DNA of 64,000 nt from Ectobacillus polymachus (GTDB lineage Bacteria; Bacillota; Bacilli; Bacillales; Bacillaceae_G), in assembly GCF_048159605.1 (NCBI RefSeq), contig NZ_JBLREB010000001.1, forward strand, positions 310,001 to 374,000. Direction: 5' to 3'. This document shows positions 42,309 to 51,242 of this stretch, one piece after another (the stretch's first letter is position 1; the number at the start of each line of letters is the position of its first letter). Below the pieces are notes generated by a model. It had not been told where the DNA came from. It ran no database searches and was given only the letters and a program-made list of their open reading frames with translations. Both the position numbers and the translations under genes were made by a program.

Positions 42309-42352
42309 TTGTCAAGCAGAAATTAGATTACATACTTATTTAGTAGTAGCAT

Positions 42353-42823
42353 TCACATAGTATAGCCTCGTTTTATCAAGGTTTCTGAGAAAGGATGATC
42401 CTTTATGAAACGGAACAGTAGTTTACACATAAGTTCTAGTTCTTCTTCAGAATAATTTTGAATGATTTGGTCATAGAGTTGCTGTTCAATATCTCTTACA
42501 AGCTTAGCTTTTTCTTTTCCAACTGGCGTTAGTTGAAGCACAACATACCGAGAATCCTTCTTGTCCACAATTTTCTCGATTAAATCGTCTTGGACCATTC
42601 GTTCAACAAGGCGTGACGGACTTCCAGATTCACAGATTAATAACCGTCCAAGTTCTTTTAGTGAGACCTTTTCTTCTTCATGTATAACTCGTAATACCTC
42701 TGCTTTCGAAGTTGTCAGACCAACGTTCTTTAAAATCTCATTTAACACCCGATTTCCATGTCGCTGCGTAGCAAGAATGAGATAACTTAGCGACTCAGCT
42801 TTGAAATATTGGTTTCTTTCCAT
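42353..42823 (-). CDS. MarR-family regulator (candidate redox sensor)
   Basis: This 156-residue winged-helix repressor has the recognition segment LKELGRLLICESGSPSRLVERM and a wing containing KKDSRYVVLQLTPVG. Cys64 lies at the start of the recognition helix and a second Cys lies near residue 132 (LMCKLLF). Such cysteines in MarR/OhrR proteins often sense quinones or peroxides. The same palindrome occurs before this gene and three times before the converging quinone reductase, so it probably controls both. Sensing through Cys is inference. Confidence 0.85.
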   Translation of the reverse strand: MERNQYFKAESLSYLILATQRHGNRVLNEILKNVGLTTSKAEVLRVIHEEEKVSLKELGRLLICESGSPSRLVERMVQDDLIEKIVDKKDSRYVVLQLTPVGKEKAKLVRDIEQQLYDQIIQNYSEEELELMCKLLFRFIKDHPFSETLIKRGYTM

Positions 42824-42896
42824 TTAAAATTCCTTTCATATGTGTTCAGTTTCGAATAAATAGTAAAAATATAGAGGACAAGTCACTTTAGAAGGA

Positions 42897-42922
42897 ATAA
42901 TAAATGACTCATCATCTATTGT
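42897..42922. promoter_or_regulatory. Fourth copy of the MarR palindrome, before marR
   Basis: ATAATA-A-ATGA-CTCA-TCAT-C-TATTGT matches the shared 26-bp palindrome with one mismatch in the left arm and one in the right. It lies 74-99 bases upstream of the MarR start codon, suggesting autoregulation. Confidence 0.65.
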
Positions 42923-43046
42923 CAAGTACAACTCTAGTCTCTATTGGAATCGAACGGAAGGATATGTCCGAGGAAATAACGTATAGTATGTAGTATCCAT
43001 AGCCTGAAATATTAACATATGATTGAGATAAGGAGGGTTTCTAATC

Positions 43047-43469
43047 ATGTATGAGCTAAAAACAAAAGAAACCGACAGCAGTGTCATTGAGTTTATTGAA
43101 AATGTCGAAAGCCCTACAAAACGGGAAGATGCATATAAATTATTAGATATTTTTACGGAAACAACAGGCTATCAAGCTAAGATGTGGGGACCAAGTATTA
43201 TTGGATTTGGTACATATCATTATAAGTATAAATCAGGTCACGAAGGTGATGCCCTTTTAGTCGGCTTTTCACCACGAAAAGCAAAAATCAGTTTGTACTT
43301 TGCGACGGGTGATAGAAAACGAGAGGAATTGTTAAAGGATTTTGGAAAGCATACGACAGGAAAAGCTTGTGTGTATATTAATAAAGTAGTTGATATAGAT
43401 ATCAATATTTTGAAAGAATTAATTAACCGGTCTATAAAGTTTTTGAAAGAAACCTATCCAAACCAATAA
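43047..43469 (+). CDS. DUF1801 family protein
   Basis: This 140-residue protein reads ESPTKREDAYKLLDIFTETTGYQAKMWGPSIIGFGTYHYKY, then ALLVGFSPRKAKISLYF and GKACVYINKVVDID, all typical of DUF1801 (YdhG-like, related to frataxin-like folds). ATG 43047 follows AAGGAGGG. No neighbour shares its strand closely. Cytoplasmic, function unknown. Confidence 0.85.
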   Translation: MYELKTKETDSSVIEFIENVESPTKREDAYKLLDIFTETTGYQAKMWGPSIIGFGTYHYKYKSGHEGDALLVGFSPRKAKISLYFATGDRKREELLKDFGKHTTGKACVYINKVVDIDINILKELINRSIKFLKETYPNQ

Positions 43470-43484
43470 GGAAGGAGAAAACAA

Positions 43485-43530
43485 CTAACGGCTTTATCCT
43501 CTTAAGAAGGGCTAAAGCCGTTAGAATGTT
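43485..43530. terminator. Terminator after the DUF1801 gene
   Basis: Perfect 12-base arms CTAACGGCTTTA (43485-43496) and TAAAGCCGTTAG (43513-43524), then a T-rich tail. Also placed to stop the minus-strand permease transcript. Confidence 0.8.
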
Positions 43531-43581
43531 TTCTTTCTACTATTCACTTGAAACCCTTACATTTTGATAGAAAGAAGAATA

Positions 43582-44994
43582 TTATTCAACATTTACTATT
43601 CCTTGAACTGCATCGGAAGGACTAACGACATTTTTTCTATGCAATCTTTTTTGATAATATACTCCAACTAATAAGAAAATGAACAATGGTCCGATATATA
43701 AAGCAATTCTTGTATCCGCATCAAAAGCCATCACCACAAGAACAAGAGCTAAAAACGCCAACGATAAATAGGAAGTGAAAGGGAAGAGCGGTAATTTATA
43801 TTTGAGTTTGCTTCTCTCTGCAGTAGTTAAACTTTTTCGATAACGAATTTGTGCAAGTAAAATGATTGCCCATGTCCAAACAGCTCCAAATGTAGAAATA
43901 CTTGTGATCCAAGTGAAGACCTTTCCAGGGACAATATAATTTAAAATTACGCCAATTAGCAGTGCGGCTGCAGAAGCAATAACAGCTAAACCGGGTACAC
44001 CTTTTTTTGTTATTTTTCCAAATGGTTTTGGTGCTTGGCCATTTTGTGCAAGGTTAAATAGCATTCTTCCCGTACTGAAGATCCCACTGTTGCAAGATGA
44101 GAGCGCTGCAGTTAGAACGACAAAGTTGATAATTCCAGCAGCTCCAGGGATCCCGATTTGGTTAAAGGTAAGTACAAACGGACTTCCCTTTGATCCAATT
44201 TCATTCCATGGATAAATTGACATAACAACCGTAAGGGCCCCGATATAAAAAATGAGAATCCGCCAGAACACATTATTAATCGCTTTGGCAATATTTTTTT
44301 CTGGATTTTTCGCCTCTCCAGCAGTCACGCCAATCATTTCAATACCAAGGTAAGCAAACATAACCATTTGCAGGGACATTAATAATCCCTTCATTCCGTG
44401 TGGAAACATTCCACCATGATCCCAAAGATTGTGAAATCCTGTGGCAATTCCGCCATTTCCAATTCCGAAGAAAATAATTCCGGCGCCGACAACAATCATG
44501 AGAACAATGGTCACTACCTTTATTAAAGCAAACCAAAATTCTAATTCGCCATATGCTTTCACGGTAAGAAAGTTAACGAGAGCCATCATAACGAGTGCGG
44601 CTAGTGACCAAATCCAGCGTGGAATCGTTGGAAACCAATATTCCATGTAAATACCAACAGCTGTAATTTCCGCCATACAAGTAACAACCCATAAAAACCA
44701 ATAATTCCAACCCGTAATAAAACCGGCAAGCGGCCCTAAATAATCATGGGCATATTGACTAAATGAACCGGCAACAGGCTTTTGAATTGCCATTTCCCCA
44801 AGCGCTCTCATAATAAAAAACATGATAAGACCAGCAATTGCATATACTACTAATATACCTGGCCCTGCTGTTTTTATGGCTGTAGATGAGCCAAGAAATA
44901 ACCCAACACCAATAGCAGCCCCTAAAGACATTAAGGAAATATGTCTTTCCTCTAAATTACGATGAAGTTCTTTGCCATGCTTATGATTACTCAT
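43582..44994 (-). CDS. aapA: D-alanine/D-serine/glycine-type amino acid permease
   Basis: This 470-residue APC-superfamily transporter has 12 helices and is close to CycA/AapA: LEERHISLMSLGAAIGVGLFLGSSTAIKTAGPG at the start, ALGEMAIQKPVAGSFSQYA and VMFAYLGIEMIGVTAGEAKNPEKNI. CycA proteins import D-alanine, glycine and D-serine. It is the last gene after adeR, ald and alr on the same strand, so it very likely feeds alanine into the racemase-dehydrogenase pathway. The ATG follows GGGGGAGT. A cre-like site lies 100 bases upstream. Confidence 0.87.
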   Translation of the reverse strand: MSNHKHGKELHRNLEERHISLMSLGAAIGVGLFLGSSTAIKTAGPGILVVYAIAGLIMFFIMRALGEMAIQKPVAGSFSQYAHDYLGPLAGFITGWNYWFLWVVTCMAEITAVGIYMEYWFPTIPRWIWSLAALVMMALVNFLTVKAYGELEFWFALIKVVTIVLMIVVGAGIIFFGIGNGGIATGFHNLWDHGGMFPHGMKGLLMSLQMVMFAYLGIEMIGVTAGEAKNPEKNIAKAINNVFWRILIFYIGALTVVMSIYPWNEIGSKGSPFVLTFNQIGIPGAAGIINFVVLTAALSSCNSGIFSTGRMLFNLAQNGQAPKPFGKITKKGVPGLAVIASAAALLIGVILNYIVPGKVFTWITSISTFGAVWTWAIILLAQIRYRKSLTTAERSKLKYKLPLFPFTSYLSLAFLALVLVVMAFDADTRIALYIGPLFIFLLVGVYYQKRLHRKNVVSPSDAVQGIVNVE

Positions 44995-45087
44995 CCTTAC
45001 TCCCCCTTAAATTTTACTACAGATTTTTCATCCCACTCTGTTTTAAAGAAGAACGATGCTACTTTCAAAAGGGTATTGATTTTGCAA

Positions 45088-46269
45088 TTAATTGGTAGCG
45101 CTTTCAAAATATCTTGCAAAGCATTTTTTCTGTTCTTTCAAATAAACTCTTGGAACTCGTTTGCCGATTAAACAAACTGTTTCATAATGGATCGTACCCA
45201 TTAATTCTGCGATTGTATCGACGGATTGAAAAGCGGTATCGTTCTCCCCAAAAATGGTCACCATATCTCCCGTTTTGGCATTTGGAATTTCCGTAATCTC
45301 AATCATCGTTTGGTCCATGCAGACCCGTCCTCTAATTGGCGCTCTCTTTCCATGTAGTAACACATTTCCACGGTTCGAAAGGAGACGAGACAGTCCATCG
45401 GCGTACCCAATTGACAAGGTAGCAATGATACTATCTCCTCTGTTCAGCCTCCAAGTACAACCATAGCCAACAGGCTGTGAAGAGGGTACGTTTTTGATTG
45501 CCACGATTCGGGTATGAAAACTCATGGCTTGTTTTAAATGGATTGAGTGCTTTTTTAAGGAAGCATCCGGATTCAAACCGTAAAGCGCAATTCCAACTCG
45601 AACCATATCCAAATGCATTTCTGGAAATCTCAAGGTAGCTGCGCTATTACAGCAATGCCTGAAAGGGATATGAATGCCTTCTTTTTCTAAAAAGCTGGTT
45701 ATTTCTATGAATTTATGAAATTGGGCGTAAGTATAACTTGGATCTTCACTATCAGAATTAGCAAAATGAGTGAAAATTCCTTCTAACTGAATATAAGGTG
45801 CTGCTAGACCCTTTCTCGCAAGTGAGAGAGTTTGATCAGCGGAAGATAGTCCAATCCTCGACATACCCGTATCTACCTTAATATGAATGACCGTTCTTTT
45901 TTGCAATTGAGAGGATTGAACGATAATTTCATCTAATACCTTATGATCAAATACGGTTATCGTCATGTTTTGTAAAATGGCTTCCCGAATCGAACGGACA
46001 GGAGTATACCCGAGAATAAGAATAGGGGATGATATTCCAACCTTCCTTAACTTGATTGCTTCATCTAAAAAAGCAACTGCCAAGTAATCTGCTCCAGTTT
46101 CAATTGCGGTTTTTGCGACTTTTTCAGCACCATGCCCGTATCCGTCAGCTTTGACGACAGCCATTATCTTTGTTTTCGGATTGATGTACTGCCGGAATTG
46201 CTGTAAATTGTAGGCAATATGGTCAAGTGAAATCTCTGCCCATGTATCCCTGTAGCTACATTCCTCCAT
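45088..46269 (-). CDS. alr: Alanine racemase
   Basis: This 393-residue PLP enzyme interconverts L- and D-alanine. PLP Lys is in MAVVKADGYGHG near residue 40, the catalytic Tyr is in the C-terminal domain, and RVGIALYGLNPD and GRVCMDQTMIEIT are family motifs. ATG 46269 follows AAAGGGG. The frame is open 13 codons upstream. It is probably a catabolic racemase linked to ald and the permease, because the cell-wall alr of Bacillus lies elsewhere. A terminator separates it from ald. Confidence 0.93.
   Translation of the reverse strand: MEECSYRDTWAEISLDHIAYNLQQFRQYINPKTKIMAVVKADGYGHGAEKVAKTAIETGADYLAVAFLDEAIKLRKVGISSPILILGYTPVRSIREAILQNMTITVFDHKVLDEIIVQSSQLQKRTVIHIKVDTGMSRIGLSSADQTLSLARKGLAAPYIQLEGIFTHFANSDSEDPSYTYAQFHKFIEITSFLEKEGIHIPFRHCCNSAATLRFPEMHLDMVRVGIALYGLNPDASLKKHSIHLKQAMSFHTRIVAIKNVPSSQPVGYGCTWRLNRGDSIIATLSIGYADGLSRLLSNRGNVLLHGKRAPIRGRVCMDQTMIEITEIPNAKTGDMVTIFGENDTAFQSVDTIAELMGTIHYETVCLIGKRVPRVYLKEQKKCFARYFESATN
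45092..45108. promoter_or_regulatory. Catabolite-responsive element (cre) at the end of alr
   Basis: TTGGTAGCGCTTTCAAA fits the CcpA consensus WTGNNARCGNWWWCAWW at every position. It overlaps the last codons of alr, about 100 bases ahead of the permease start on the minus strand, where CcpA could block or modulate permease transcription. Confidence 0.6.
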
Positions 46270-46291
46270 AAGATCGTCCCCTTTGCTAAAA

Positions 46292-46321
46292 ATCCCCCCA
46301 AAAAGCATCTCATGGGGGGAT
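46292..46321 (-). terminator. Terminator between ald and alr
   Basis: On the minus strand ATCCCCCC pairs with GGGGGGAT, followed by TTTTT. It suggests ald is expressed in excess of the downstream alr and permease genes. Confidence 0.75.
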
Positions 46322-46345
46322 GAGTGATGAAAGGAAGAGACAGGA

Positions 46346-47479
46346 TTATTTAATAGCTAGTTCATTTTCAAGAGCTTTTTCAACTGTTACATACTCATAG
46401 CCAAGATCTTTTGCAACTGCTTCGAACGTAATTTTGCCATTTAGAACGTTTACGCCGCGTTTTAGTGCTTCATTTTCTGTAATGGCTTTTGTTACACCTT
46501 TATTGGCAATTGCTACTGCATATGGAATCGTCACATTTGTTAAGGCAATGGTTGATGTTCTAGGAACTGCTCCAGGCATATTGGCAACAGAGTAGTGAAG
46601 CACTCCATGCTTCACAAATGTAGGATCATCATGTGTTGAGACACGGTCGCAAGTTTCAACAATTCCACCTTGATCGATGGCAACATCCACAATGACTGAA
46701 CCTGGTTTCATAGATTTCACCATTTCTTCTGTCACAAGCTTAGGAGCTTTTGCACCAGGAATTAACACGGCACCGATAAGAAGATCAGCTTCAGCTACCG
46801 CTTCAGCAATATTCGATGGATTGGACATCAATGTTTTGATTTGATGACCGAAAATATCATCTAATTCACGTAAACGATCGGCGCTTAAATCAAGAATGGT
46901 AACATCTGCACCTAAACCAATCGCCATTTTTGCTGCATTTGTGCCGACCATACCGCCGCCGATAATCGCTACTTTGCCACGGCTTACACCAGGAACACCT
47001 GCAAGTAAAATGCCTTGTCCACCATAAGTTTTTTGTAAGAACTGTGCTCCGACTTGAACAGACATTCTTCCGGCTACTTCACTCATTGGGGTAAGCAATG
47101 GAAGCGTTCTGTTAACGGCAACCGTTTCATAACCAATTGCTGTAACGAAGTTATCTTTTAGCGCCTCTGTAAGTGATGGGGCAGCTGCAAGGTGTAAATA
47201 AGTAAATAATATCAAACCAGGACGGAAATATTTATATTCGCTCTCAAGGGGCTCTTTCACCTTTAGAATCATTTCAGCGTCAGCCCAAACTTGTGAAGCG
47301 CTTTCAATTATCTTTGCACCAACATTTGCATATTGTTCATCAGTGAAACCGCTTCCAATTCCAGCACCTTTTTCAACTAATACTGTATGTCCAGCATTTA
47401 CGAAAGACACAACTCCGGATGGCGTAAGGGCTACTCGATTCTCGTTGTTTTTGATTTCTTTTGGTACTCCAATAAACAT
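46346..47479 (-). CDS. ald: Alanine dehydrogenase
   Basis: This 377-residue NAD+-dependent enzyme converts L-alanine to pyruvate and ammonia. The N-terminus MFIGVPKEIKNNENRVALTP holds the substrate Arg. Lys is in MILKVKEPLESEY, and the Rossmann glycines are in VAIIGGGMVGTNAAKMA. The product enters central metabolism, and in Bacillus it also supports sporulation and spore outgrowth. The ATG follows TAAGGGGGAAAAC. The upstream gene, adeR, encodes its activator. It heads the alanine catabolic group and is followed by a terminator. Confidence 0.95.
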   Translation of the reverse strand: MFIGVPKEIKNNENRVALTPSGVVSFVNAGHTVLVEKGAGIGSGFTDEQYANVGAKIIESASQVWADAEMILKVKEPLESEYKYFRPGLILFTYLHLAAAPSLTEALKDNFVTAIGYETVAVNRTLPLLTPMSEVAGRMSVQVGAQFLQKTYGGQGILLAGVPGVSRGKVAIIGGGMVGTNAAKMAIGLGADVTILDLSADRLRELDDIFGHQIKTLMSNPSNIAEAVAEADLLIGAVLIPGAKAPKLVTEEMVKSMKPGSVIVDVAIDQGGIVETCDRVSTHDDPTFVKHGVLHYSVANMPGAVPRTSTIALTNVTIPYAVAIANKGVTKAITENEALKRGVNVLNGKITFEAVAKDLGYEYVTVEKALENELAIK

Positions 47480-47607
47480 TTTGTTTTCCCCCTTAAATGT
47501 TGAATTACTTTTGTTACTGTGGTTATAGTATAAAATGTTTATTGTATAATTTCTTTGTTTTAAAAAGAGAAAGCAAAGCTCTCTATTTGGTGAAATTCAC
47601 AAAAAGT

Positions 47608-48834
47608 TCATATTTTACGCAAATATTTTTCGAGCTTTGCATCAATGTATAACATCATTTTTTGGTTAGGGTCTTTAAAATCAATGTCGCCAATTTCCGT
47701 AATCCGCTTTAGACGATAGGTTAACGTGTTTGGATGAACAACTAATTCCTTCGCTGTTTCAGGAATATTAGTGTCTTTGTCAAGGTATACTTCAAGTGTT
47801 TCGACTAGATTAGAATGATTTTTTTGATCATATAAATGAAGCTTCTTTAGCGATTGATTTTCATGTCTTTCACTTTTGTATTTTTCCAAAATAATATCAA
47901 AAAGCTGATAGATTCCTAGTTTTTGATAATTAAAGATGTTTTGCGTTTCCATTGCAAATTTTTCTTTAATCGATAAAACAGTCAACGATTCTTGAAAAGC
48001 CTTCTTAATTTGTTGATAATCATCATATATGCTGCTGCCACCAACTTTAACATCTACGTTGTAGCGATCTAGCAGTTTTCTTGTGAATGTTGTAATAAAA
48101 TGATCAAGTTCACTGTAGGGTTCATCCACCATCGGCAGAGCAACTAGCATGATAAGTTGGTTAAAGTCCATCGTATGGAGCATGATTTTTAAGGGTTGAC
48201 TCGTTTTTAACAGATTCGAAATCTGCTGCTCTTGTTTTCGTGTTACATCATGTTGAAATTGAAAGACGATAACAGCATAACAGGGTGATGGTACGATTTT
48301 TAACGCGTGGAAATGTTCATGAATGACTTCTGGCGTTGTTACATGTCCGGTTAATAGCTGCCAAAAGAATTCTTGAAATCGATTTTCTTCTTTCCGTTTA
48401 CGTACGAGCAGATGCTGTAGCTCGTTTTTGGCCGCTTCTGAAGCATATTTTAATAAATCTAATTCTTCCTCATTTAAACACTTATCAATTTCTAATGCCC
48501 AAATATAGCCGATAACTTCGTCTTGTCTCCAAATGGAAATTGCCACTCTGTTGCCAAGCCCAATTTCCTTTATATTATTAACCCGAATTGGTACCTTCGA
48601 TTTCAATAACGACGGAATGGTACCTTCTTTCCATAACTGATTCACGACCTTTTCCGGTACCTTTCGGCCAATTATTGTCGCAATACGGGCTGGATCGGTT
48701 CTTTCATCATGGGTACTATAGGCAAGGAGCCGATGGCTTGCATCTTCAATCGTTATGGGGCATTGCAGCTGTTGACTAACGACGTCGGCAAACTCCTCCA
48801 GACTTTCAAAAGATATCTTAAAAGGATTTTTCAA
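47608..48834 (-). CDS. adeR: PucR-type regulator AdeR (activator of ald)
   Basis: This 408-residue regulator has an N-terminal sensory region (about 1-140), a central GGDEF-like CdaR domain and a C-terminal PucR helix-turn-helix: YLDKDTNIPETAKELVVHPNTLTYRLKRITEIGDIDF. This is the layout of AdeR, which activates alanine dehydrogenase in Bacillus. It is directly upstream of ald on the same strand with 128 bases between. L-alanine is the expected inducer, which is family knowledge rather than seen here. Confidence 0.88.
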   Translation of the reverse strand: MKNPFKISFESLEEFADVVSQQLQCPITIEDASHRLLAYSTHDERTDPARIATIIGRKVPEKVVNQLWKEGTIPSLLKSKVPIRVNNIKEIGLGNRVAISIWRQDEVIGYIWALEIDKCLNEEELDLLKYASEAAKNELQHLLVRKRKEENRFQEFFWQLLTGHVTTPEVIHEHFHALKIVPSPCYAVIVFQFQHDVTRKQEQQISNLLKTSQPLKIMLHTMDFNQLIMLVALPMVDEPYSELDHFITTFTRKLLDRYNVDVKVGGSSIYDDYQQIKKAFQESLTVLSIKEKFAMETQNIFNYQKLGIYQLFDIILEKYKSERHENQSLKKLHLYDQKNHSNLVETLEVYLDKDTNIPETAKELVVHPNTLTYRLKRITEIGDIDFKDPNQKMMLYIDAKLEKYLRKI

Positions 48835-48985
48835 TGTGTATCCCTCCGTGTATGTATATAAAACTCGTGAAGTGTCGGAGTAACCTTAATTCTAAAAAAG
48901 CATCCTCTTGCAAGGGACATATGTACGTAATAAGTCGTCAGCCAATTAACCCTATCTCTAATGTGGCATCGAAGTTACAAATTGC

Positions 48986-49129
48986 ATGGTAGATCATGTC
49001 CATTTTCTCCACACATTAAAATGTAGTACAACTTCTATAGAAGAGTCAATTTTAAGTGAAGGTAAGCAGTCTTTTGATGTTCTGGATATAAAATGGGATG
49101 TAGTGCCTAAGATAATTTATGTAAGCTAA
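48986..49129 (+). other. Possible short ORF or gene remnant
   Basis: A 47-codon open frame begins ATG 48986 (MVDHVHFLHTLKCSTTSIEE...) and ends VVPKIIYVS at 49129, followed by a proper terminator at 49181. No ribosome site is seen, and a stop lies just upstream. Its composition looks coding, so it may be the C-terminal end of a decayed gene. The rest of the 48835-49221 gap holds nothing clear. Confidence 0.3.
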
Positions 49130-49180
49130 TTCAGAAAGGATAATATTGAAAGGAATAACGCTATCAGAAAAATATAGAAG

Positions 49181-49211
49181 AGCAACCGTAATAGTTACGA
49201 TTGCTTTTTTC
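49181..49211 (+). terminator. Plus-strand terminator without an obvious gene
   Basis: AGCAACCGTAA (49181-49191) and TTACGATTGCT (49195-49205) pair with one mismatch and are followed by six T. It marks the end of a plus-strand transcript from 48.9-49.2 kb. Confidence 0.75.
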
Positions 49212-49221
49212 TAACCCATTT

Positions 49222-49467
49222 TTAACTGAAATGATAAGAATCAACTTGCTTACAAATCTCATCAGCTGTATAACCACTTGCTTCAATTACAGGACCTTTA
49301 ATCGAAGTATTGCTAATACCCATAACATCTTCATTTTGCCCGGTAACAATGCAACAATCACAGCCTTTTATGTCTTGTTTCGAATGTAATGGTATAACAT
49401 CATATCCTTTTTCTTGTAATGCTTGTTGTACATCTGTTAGCGATTGCTCTACTCCAATACGTGCCAT
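49222..49467 (-). CDS. UPF0180 family protein (YkuS-like)
   Basis: This 81-residue protein starts MARIGVEQSLTDVQQALQEKGYDVIPL and continues DCCIVTGQNEDVMGI and GPVIEASGYTADEI, the full UPF0180/YkuS pattern of Bacillales. It has the short alpha/beta look of a response-regulator-like or phosphate-binding fold. ATG 49467 follows AGGAGGTGAG. No conserved partner is nearby. Function unknown. Confidence 0.88.
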   Translation of the reverse strand: MARIGVEQSLTDVQQALQEKGYDVIPLHSKQDIKGCDCCIVTGQNEDVMGISNTSIKGPVIEASGYTADEICKQVDSYHFS

Positions 49468-49681
49468 TTTCTCACCTCCTACCATCAGTTAATGTGCATC
49501 ATTTGTAAGAAAATATGCAGAGTAGAAAGAGTGGATGAAGAATTATGGCTTTTGAATAAAGCTTGATCTTTTTTGCTAGAGCATCAAGAGGATGTCATGT
49601 TTTATGTAGAATGACAAGAGTGAGTGGCATAGAGATATGGCATAAACATACATGGACTTTTTCTAGATCAAACGTTTTTAT

Positions 49682-50332
49682 CTAATAGCCCCAATAGTAT
49701 TGATACTGGGGAGCGTACTGAGTTTGTTGATAATGCGGTAAATATTGTGGTTGTTGATAATATTGATTTACATACTGACCAGGTGAAGTTTCATTTCTAT
49801 TATTACAATGCTTGTACGGACCTATATAGGTTGAAGGTTCAATGGGTGCAACTGCTTGTTTCCATTGATTTTCATCCATGCAATACGTATGCGCCATAAT
49901 ATTCGCAGGAGTAAATTTTAAGATGTCAGATCCCAAAATCACTTCTGGAGTTGGTGCATCGAAAATTGCCAAAAGATGCGTGTTATCAACTGTAGCTACT
50001 TCATAGTGCCACCAACCCTGAGGTATGTTTGTTACTTGTCCAGGTGTAATCGAGTAACTGAGAATTTGTTTTGTAAATGGATTCAGCATCGATACAGTAG
50101 CTGCACCAGAAATACAATACACAAGCTCAGCTGCATTTTGATGATAGTGCGGTTCGATAACATTATTAGCACTTAGGAAAATGTCTAGAAGAGATGAATT
50201 TTCCAACGTATTCAATTGTTCTATACCTAGTACATTAATATAGTTTTTACTATCTTTTCTAAACAAAGGACTCTTATTTACGTCAAAAGTATATTGAGTT
50301 GATGGGGATGTGTAATCCATATACGAAACCAT
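49682..50332 (-). CDS. Cupin protein, probably spore-associated
   Basis: This 216-residue protein has a single cupin barrel. Motif 1 is EPHYHQNAAELVYCISG (His62, His64, Glu69 as metal ligands) and motif 2 is PGQVTNIPQGWWHYEV (His). It resembles half of an oxalate-decarboxylase or germin fold. The C-terminus (about 180-216) is rich in Tyr and Gln with QPQYLPHYQQTQYAPQY, a composition common in spore-coat proteins. A Mn2+-dependent enzyme or a structural coat role are both possible. Confidence 0.8.
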   Translation of the reverse strand: MVSYMDYTSPSTQYTFDVNKSPLFRKDSKNYINVLGIEQLNTLENSSLLDIFLSANNVIEPHYHQNAAELVYCISGAATVSMLNPFTKQILSYSITPGQVTNIPQGWWHYEVATVDNTHLLAIFDAPTPEVILGSDILKFTPANIMAHTYCMDENQWKQAVAPIEPSTYIGPYKHCNNRNETSPGQYVNQYYQQPQYLPHYQQTQYAPQYQYYWGY

Positions 50333-50479
50333 AAATATTCTTCACCTCTTTATAATAGCTAACTTTATAGGCAGATTATGCTTTTAATATGATTTTGTGT
50401 GTCGTCTTAAAAAATAAATAGTACGTAGATGGATTTTAGGAAATACTGGTCAATAAATAAATGTAAAGGGGATGTAAAG

Positions 50480-50725
50480 GTGAAATTAGACGAAGTTAGC
50501 AAAATCAAAGTTGCAACTGCTACTGGAAATTTAAACGTTATGGAAGTTCGCTTTTTAAACAGTAAAAAACGTTGGGTAGGCTTTAAACTCATTAATGTGG
50601 AAGATCTAAAAGCAAAAGGAATTATTAAGAAAGCGAACAGCTTTCGTAAAGCGGAATCATGGTTAAATACAGACGAGGGTCGCAAATGGGCGGTGATGGA
50701 AGCGAAACATACGAAGTTTAAGTAA
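50480..50725 (+). CDS. Small basic hypothetical protein
   Basis: An 82-residue protein starts at GTG 50480 after AAAGGGGATG and reads KLDEVSKIKVATATGNLNV, then RFLNSKKRWVGFKLIN and AESWLNTDEGRKWAVMEAK. It is basic, with two or three strands and C-terminal helices. A longer frame from 50429 lacks a ribosome site. I recognise no family. Confidence 0.5.
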   Translation: MKLDEVSKIKVATATGNLNVMEVRFLNSKKRWVGFKLINVEDLKAKGIIKKANSFRKAESWLNTDEGRKWAVMEAKHTKFK

Positions 50726-50734
50726 AAGGACAGG

Positions 50735-50775
50735 ATTCCTCCCTGCAACTAAAATAAACAAGGGAGGATCCTTAT
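50735..50775. terminator. Convergent terminator
   Basis: GATTCCTCCC pairs with GGGAGGATC across a loop of about 20 bases, between the plus-strand small gene and the minus-strand gene ending at 50805. Confidence 0.55.
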
Positions 50776-50804
50776 AAGACTTCGGTTTTTAATTTAACTT
50801 TTAT

Positions 50805-51212
50805 CTAAGGATTTAAAGAAGAATTGCTATTTAATTCAAATTGGTCATTAAGTAAAATACCTTCTACATAAGAACCTACCTGAATACTTTCATATATAGA
50901 TTTAGGAATTTCAACATCGTATATCTTCCCATCTATATCGATTTGCACCAAATAGGAGTTTGAAATAGAACCATTTGATTCTAATGATTCTGTTTTGATC
51001 TTATGCTTAACTAGGGCATTCTTAGTAGTCTGAAGTTGATTATTATCTGTTTGTATAAATCCTTTTGTACTTGCTGTATTTATATTGGCATTAGGATTAG
51101 TGTGATTAAGGGATAGATTGTTAGAATTCATATCTTTATTTAGATAAGCTATTACAAAAAAACAAATGGCGAAAATTGATACAACTGCCATGAATTTAAA
51201 TTCATCCTTCAT
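50805..51212 (-). CDS. Membrane-anchored hypothetical protein
   Basis: This 135-residue protein has one N-terminal helix (MKDEFKFMAVVSIFAICFFVIAYL), a polar Asn/Thr-rich linker and a small beta domain (YLVQIDIDGKIYDVEIPKSIYESIQVGSYVEGIL), probably extracytoplasmic. ATG 51212 follows AAGGAGA. The beta segment resembles short OB-like folds. Function unknown. It lies upstream of, but is not coupled to, the cluster of small genes. Confidence 0.6.
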   Translation of the reverse strand: MKDEFKFMAVVSIFAICFFVIAYLNKDMNSNNLSLNHTNPNANINTASTKGFIQTDNNQLQTTKNALVKHKIKTESLESNGSISNSYLVQIDIDGKIYDVEIPKSIYESIQVGSYVEGILLNDQFELNSNSSLNP

Positions 51213-51242
51213 TGTGGCATTCTCCTTATATAAAATATTCAT

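Noticed and set aside
47290..47306. cre-like AAGCGCTTTCA inside ald
   Set aside because: Two or more mismatches in the conserved left half. Probably chance within coding sequence.
48986..49129. Reading the 47-codon frame as an endospore appendage or SPOCS-domain protein
   Set aside because: No Cys pattern or domain block of those families is visible.
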